Part shown: positions 59,240-64,000 of the stretch, piece after piece
How positions within the stretch are numbered: position 1 is the first letter of the stretch
Layout: every line of letters begins with the position of its first letter
Assembly (NCBI RefSeq): GCF_036850765.1
Contig: NC_089491.1
Coordinates: 129,324,266 to 129,388,265, forward strand
Reading direction: 5' to 3'
DNA: 64,000 nt
From: Saccopteryx bilineata
Lineage: Eukaryota > Chordata > Mammalia > Chiroptera > Emballonuridae
The notes under the pieces: model-generated
Databases searched by the model: none
What the model saw: the letters and a program-made list of their open reading frames with translations, nothing else
Told to the model about the DNA's origin: nothing
Translations under genes and position numbers: made by a program

Positions 59240-59380
59240 AGCCATTTCTTCTCTGTATGACCTTGGACAAGTCACTAATCAAACTCCTGAAAACAGTTTT
59301 CTCGTTTGTAAAATGTTGACAGTCACAACATATTTTTCAGAGTTTCTAAGAAGACTGAATCAGAGAGTTAAATAAAACTC
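59240..59380 (-). repeat. MIR fragment
   Basis: The phrases 'tgtatgaccttggacaagtca' and 'tttctcgtttgtaaaatg' are the antisense MIR core. Confidence 0.75.
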
Positions 59381-59514
59381 TTAACAAAAAAAAAAAAAAC
59401 CAAAACAATAAACACTACAACTGTACTTAGCAAAAGTATAATAAACACTACCAATTGCAAATAGAAAAAAATAAAAGCTATATTTTTAAAATGACTGTTA
59501 TTAATGATTAAAAG

Positions 59515-59700
59515 TTTTAAGCACTTACTATGTATTTATACTGTGAGTTGAAAGCAGTTCACAAGTAGAATCTTATGCTCCCTAATAAGTAGGTACTGTT
59601 AGCATCCAATCACACAGGCAAAAATACAATACTAAATAGAGATTAAATAATGTCAATAAAAGGTGGAATCAAGTTCAAACTGTGTTAGACTTACTCTATA
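59515..59700 (+). repeat. MIR fragment
   Basis: The phrases AAGCACTTACTATGTATTTA, 'taagtaggtactgttagc' and AGGTGGAATCAAGTTCAAAC follow the sense MIR. Confidence 0.7.
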
Positions 59701-60689
59701 GTACACATTTACTTCAATTAAGCTATGTGTTCTGTTATACTGGTGATATCCATAGAAGAATTATCAGTGCTCTAAATTGAACATTTTAAGAGGAAACTTG
59801 GTGGAGATCTGCAAGGTAATAAACAAGAAAGTGATAAATTAAGAATGAAATTCTAAAGGCAAAATTAGATATTTAAAACCAAAGTAGGGATTACAGGTGA
59901 CAAAGGATAAACTAAGAAGGTACCTGACACTAAATAAATATTAATATTGTAATTAGGCAAAGAAATCAAGTAAACCAATTTTGGATCTGGGGGTTCCTCA
60001 GTCTCTTAATCATATATTATAGGAAGAACTAATTGCTCTGTGACATTCGGCCCATATATGCAGTTTCCCTGGGAACAGTTATGGTCAAAGTTTCCTCAGC
60101 CCTGACTGGGTTAGAGGTCTAAATCTAAAAATTAGACAAGAATTGCCAACAACTTCTGTATATGACAAAACATAAGAATATTTTATAAAATATATCTTTT
60201 CAGAAGAGTATAATTATTTACCTTATATCAGCTCATATAATTTAATATTTCACATTAAATATTTCTCAAATTTAAACATATATTTTACCCTAAACCATTA
60301 GACTATGTCCACCATCTTTTCTATCATGCTAGTCTTATCCAGATAACATCAACAATAATAATCAAAATATTTTAGTATAATTTATAAGAGGAATCATGAA
60401 AATCCCTCATTGAAAACATCACAAAGTAAAAAAAAAAAATTTAATTATAGGTTTTGAAAAAATTAGAAAACCTGATTATAAAATAAATGAGCATTATAGA
60501 AAGAAGTAATCAAACACTATAACCTAATTTCAACAACACCATAGAAATTACAGTGCTGGTATACATTGTGCTGAGATACGTTTCCATGTTCAATCTAACC
60601 CTCCAGCAGAATTTAATTCTAATCTACCTCATTTATGGAAGATAAGGTGCCTAACTATTAATTTCATTCAAACTTTCAAATAAAATTTA
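59701..60689. other. AT-rich single-copy DNA
   Basis: Nothing recognised. Confidence 0.4.
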
Positions 60690-60832
60690 AAAAATCTCTT
60701 TCAATGTTTTAAAATTAGATTGTGATGATGGTGCTATAACTGTAAATATATCAAAATTCATTGAATTGTACTCAAAATGGGTACATTTTATATTATGCAA
60801 ATTTTATCTCAACAGTCCTGGTTTAAAAACAC
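60690..60832 (+). repeat. L1 3' end (old L1M type)
   Basis: The order 'attgtgatgatggtgctataac', TTCATTGAATTGTACTC, AAATGGGTACATTTTATATT and 'gcaaattttatctcaac' is the 3' end of an ancient L1. Confidence 0.8.
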
Positions 60833-61354
60833 TTCCTATACAGGGAGGCTGGCTATAGTCAGGCTGCTAACTTGCTAGTTGACTAGTTACAAATAAAAGT
60901 GTTAGTCTAGGAGGTGGGTGAGGTCAAATCAGCAATTATGCATAACATGAGGCTCAACCTCATGGCCAGCAGTGATCAAGTTATCTGGGTCTCACTCTTT
61001 TCCCCTTAAAAGGAGGGCAGAAATAAACATAGTAATGAGGGAAAGTAAAATTCTGCAATGTACAACTGTTTTTGCCAAGGCCATTTCTTTTAAAAATGCC
61101 CTAAAATAACTGTTAGTCACAAGAATATTTGGTACATACTTAAAGACCATTCAGTGACTAGTGAAATAAATAAAATAAAAGTGTACTTGAGGTAGAAAAA
61201 AATTAATACATTTCACGTGGGAAAGAAAACAAAAATATACATCACATATAGAAATGTTTTATGTTCTATAGTCTTCTTTATCACTATTTGAACTACTGTT
61301 ATTACATATATTTTATATTAGCACATGAATTAATAAATATACCATATACACATT
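60833..61354. other. Single-copy DNA
   Basis: Nothing recognised. Confidence 0.4.
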
Positions 61355-61363
61355 TATACTATT

Positions 61364-61673
61364 TGTTTTGTGTGTGACAGAGAGAGGGATAGAGACAGAC
61401 AGACAGGAAGGGAGAGAAATGAGAAGCATCAGTTCTTCATTGCAGCACCTTAGTTGTTCATTGACTGTTTTCTCATATATGTCTTGACCAGGGTGGGGGG
61501 CTAGAGCAGACTGAGTGACCCCTTGGGTCAAGCCAGTGACCTTGGGCTCAAGCTGGTGAGCCTTGCTCAAACCAGATGAGCCTACGGTCAAGCTGGTAAC
61601 CTCGGGGTCTCGAACCTGGGTCCTCTGTGTCCCAGTCCGATGCTCTATCCACTGCACCACTGCCAGGTCAGGC
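61364..61673 (-). repeat. tRNA-derived SINE (long GCTTGAGC class)
   Basis: The antisense copy ends with a tRNA head at CACTGCCAGGTCAGGC, with reversed B box GGTCTCGAACCTGGGTC and AAGCTGGTGAGC modules. A 9-bp duplication, TATACTATT, flanks it (61355-61363 and 61674-61682). Confidence 0.92.
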
Positions 61674-61682
61674 TATACTATT

Positions 61683-63120
61683 CTTGATAGTTATTTATCT
61701 TCACATTTCATTGGAAAAGAGAAAATGTAATAGAACATGTTAGGATAGATTTCTCCTTTCTGATTCTGAAGTATGTGCTAATTTAAAGGGCAAAAATGCT
61801 ACAATTTTCTTTCTCTTTAGGCATCTTTTTAAAGGAACAACACTCCTAGGTACTATATGTGAAGTTAGTATTGATTTTAGCAGAATTCTCACTCTTCCTT
61901 TTAAAATAAGCAGTGAAGTTAAGATTGCCATAAGAAAATAACCCTGTTTAAAACTGAAGCCTTATTTTATATTGAAAACACATTTTAATTCCATTAAAAG
62001 AGTAATTCATAAATATTTTTTGAAATAATAATGTTTTTAACACCTTCAATGGACACCAAGTTTTCAAAATATTATACTATGGAAAATTTTAAGTATTTTT
62101 TATAAAATTAAATGGTAAAAGAAACCTTCATATACCATCATTTATTCATCTAACAATTTCCATAATTTGCTAACACTTGCTTCACCTATATTTATCACTA
62201 TAGACCTTAAAGAAAATTCTAAATTCCATGTCTTTCACCACTTCACACTTAATATGCTTCCCTATAAAAGTGTAAAAGTGATGGTTATCAATTTTTCTTT
62301 AGTTTGAGACATCACTGAACAGAAATGTAAATCAAAATGTGTATTTTTTTCAAATCATGCTATGATGATGCATAACTTTCAGATTTATTTAAAATGTATA
62401 ATAAACAAATTATTAAAAATTCTAAAAAGTTCATTCAAATATATTTGACTCCATTTTTGTCTATTAAAAATTATAGTCCAAAACTATAGATAAAATTATA
62501 AACATTTTAATATTAAAGAGAAAGCAAAGGCAAACTTGTTTTTAAGTTACGTTGGCTGCCCTACTACATTCAATATTTCTATTTAATAAGTCCATACATC
62601 TTCTGAATGCTGAAACCAGAAATATCATCTGCCACTTAGATGTGAAAATACTTTACTCAAAATGCAAATTGGGCTAGCTTCAAATATGGTAAATTACTTA
62701 AAAGTCTGGAGTTTAATTTTGAATGTTTAATACAATGGATATATATTGGCAGTAAAGTAAATATAGTAGAATACCATTTCAACACTTGATCACTTTCATT
62801 GATATAGGCTAATATTATGTCTTTGTAAAATTTAAATAAAATTAGTAAAAGAAACGGTACATTATAAAGCTTTCACAGAAATACAAGGAACTTAAATTTA
62901 TGCAAGCATAGACACAAATACTAAAATACTAATTAACCAATACATTAAATTAGTATTCTAGCTCTAAGAACCATATTTTGATTTTTATTTAGTTATATTT
63001 TATATCTAAGTTTTCATATATGTAATTAGTATACTATTGAGGATTTAAAATTTTTGTTTTAAATATAATTTTTCATTGCTACAACTTTTACCTTTCTATG
63101 TATCTTTGATTAAACCATAC
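61683..63120. other. AT-rich DNA, possible old L1 trace near 61960-62200
   Basis: A phrase around 62120-62200 (CACTTGCTTCACCTATATTT) resembles antisense ancient L1. No other feature is seen. The candidate exon's donor follows at 63119-63120. Confidence 0.35.
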
Positions 63121-63222
63121 CTTCAATATAATCATCTCCTCTGGGTTGTACCTTCTTTGGTGATTGTATAACAGAAACTTTATTTTCATTTTTTTTGAAT
63201 AATGCTAGGCGCACAGTAGCAT
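63121..63222 (-). CDS. Candidate internal coding exon (102 bp), gene not identified
   Basis: On the minus strand a pyrimidine-rich tract ending TTTTGTCTAG gives a strong acceptor just above 63222. The segment ends GAAG at 63121, before GTATGG, an acceptable donor. One frame is open throughout: two bases of a split codon, 33 codons, then one base. The predicted peptide includes ATVRLALFKKNENKVSVIQS and VQPRGDDYIEG, a charged, soluble composition unlike random AT-rich translation. It lies in DNA without repeats. I do not recognise the protein. The exon has phase 1 at both ends, a common exchangeable type. It could still be chance or a dead exon. Confidence 0.5.
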
Positions 63223-64000
63223 CTAGACAAAATAGCAAGAAGAAACAATGTTCAGCCCCCTGGATCAGTCCTTCTCTGAAATGGCTACATGAAAAGGTAC
63301 TAACCACTCATACTTCCTTGGTAGTTTGATTAAACACACAGCCACTACTTCATACAAAAAGCAGAAACGCTAATAATGCATAAAAAATTTACACTTAAAT
63401 TTTTTAGTGATGGCATCATTCTTTTATTTGGGATTTGCTTCACTGTTCATTATTTTAGCTCCTTTCTTAAATCCCTGATATTTAGGCAGAGAGAAAGTAA
63501 AATTTCTATAAATGAATAATAAAAGGTAAAAGTTATGTACAGAAAACAACAAATAACCCTATTTTTTCTCCTCTAAACTCTGAGGAGCTGGGGTAGATGT
63601 GATGTAAGCAAGATAACTAATGGGATGAAGAACAGATAGAAAATAATTACATCTTCATTCAGTTTACAAAGAAATTAATAGTTTTATTTGCCCTGATATA
63701 TTACACATAGCAAGAATGTATAAATCCTATATATTGTTATAGCTAAGGGAATTCTAAATCTATTAATTTTCCAAAATAAATAGGATGGATGTAAATGTAA
63801 GGCCCTATAATATTTTTTATGGATAATGAATGGTTGTATAGAATATGAAACTGGGATTTTGGTCAGTTCAATTAAGACCAAAAGGTTTTGCTTGTTGATG
63901 AACTATAAGAAAAATATAAGTAAGTAATAGAAAGTAGAATAAAGAGTAGAATATTATGCGTCAAAGTAGGTTAACTTAGTTGTACACCTGAAACTAATAA
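63223..64000. other. AT-rich single-copy DNA
   Basis: Nothing recognised to the end of the window. Confidence 0.4.

Overview
The window reads as mammalian nuclear DNA, almost certainly from a bat. It is AT-rich and has no dense coding. It carries about 20 tRNA-derived SINEs, several opening with a Rhin-1-like head (GGCCCTGGCCGGTTGGCTCAG). From memory that head is typical of horseshoe and roundleaf bats (Rhinolophidae/Hipposideridae); no database was searched. Degenerate MIR, L2, MaLR LTR and old L1 pieces are the usual mammalian background. I see no bacterial, phage or plasmid features, no CRISPR array, no operon and no free-standing protein gene.

Layout. 1-9.5 kb: AT-rich single-copy DNA with SINEs, a MaLR LTR and a short hAT transposon (5644-5963). 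9.5-25.4 kb: an L2 fragment, MIR copies, old L1 pieces, microsatellites and more SINEs. 25.4-31.6 kb: the longest stretch without a young insertion. 31.6-34.4 kb: MIR/L2 and a GT microsatellite. 34.37-42.70 kb: a near full-length L1 bounded by an 11-bp target duplication; two SINEs, a 592-bp mariner-like element (40554-41145) and a hAT element (41385-41659) sit inside it. 42.7-48.2 kb: MaLR LTRs, SINEs and antisense L1-type sequence. 48.19-54.22 kb: an L1-type element with 5' UTR, ORF1 and 3' UTR but no ORF2 (half-L1 layout). It is split by an endogenous LTR retroelement (48843-52173), itself split by a hAT element (50032-50329). 54.2-64 kb: a CCTT tract, L2/MIR, L1 3' ends, SINEs and AT-rich DNA.

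Two short minus-strand segments (1444-1504 and 63121-63222) look like internal coding exons: each has a pyrimidine-rich acceptor, a GT donor and one open frame. If both are real, the window is mostly intron of a large minus-strand gene, or introns of two genes. Their phases do not join directly, so at least one more exon would be needed. I could not name the gene.

No undescribed biological system is evident. The items best worth a second look are the two candidate exons, the internally deleted mariner that keeps an open helix-turn-helix transposase fragment, the three-level nest at 48-54 kb, and the ORF2-less L1.
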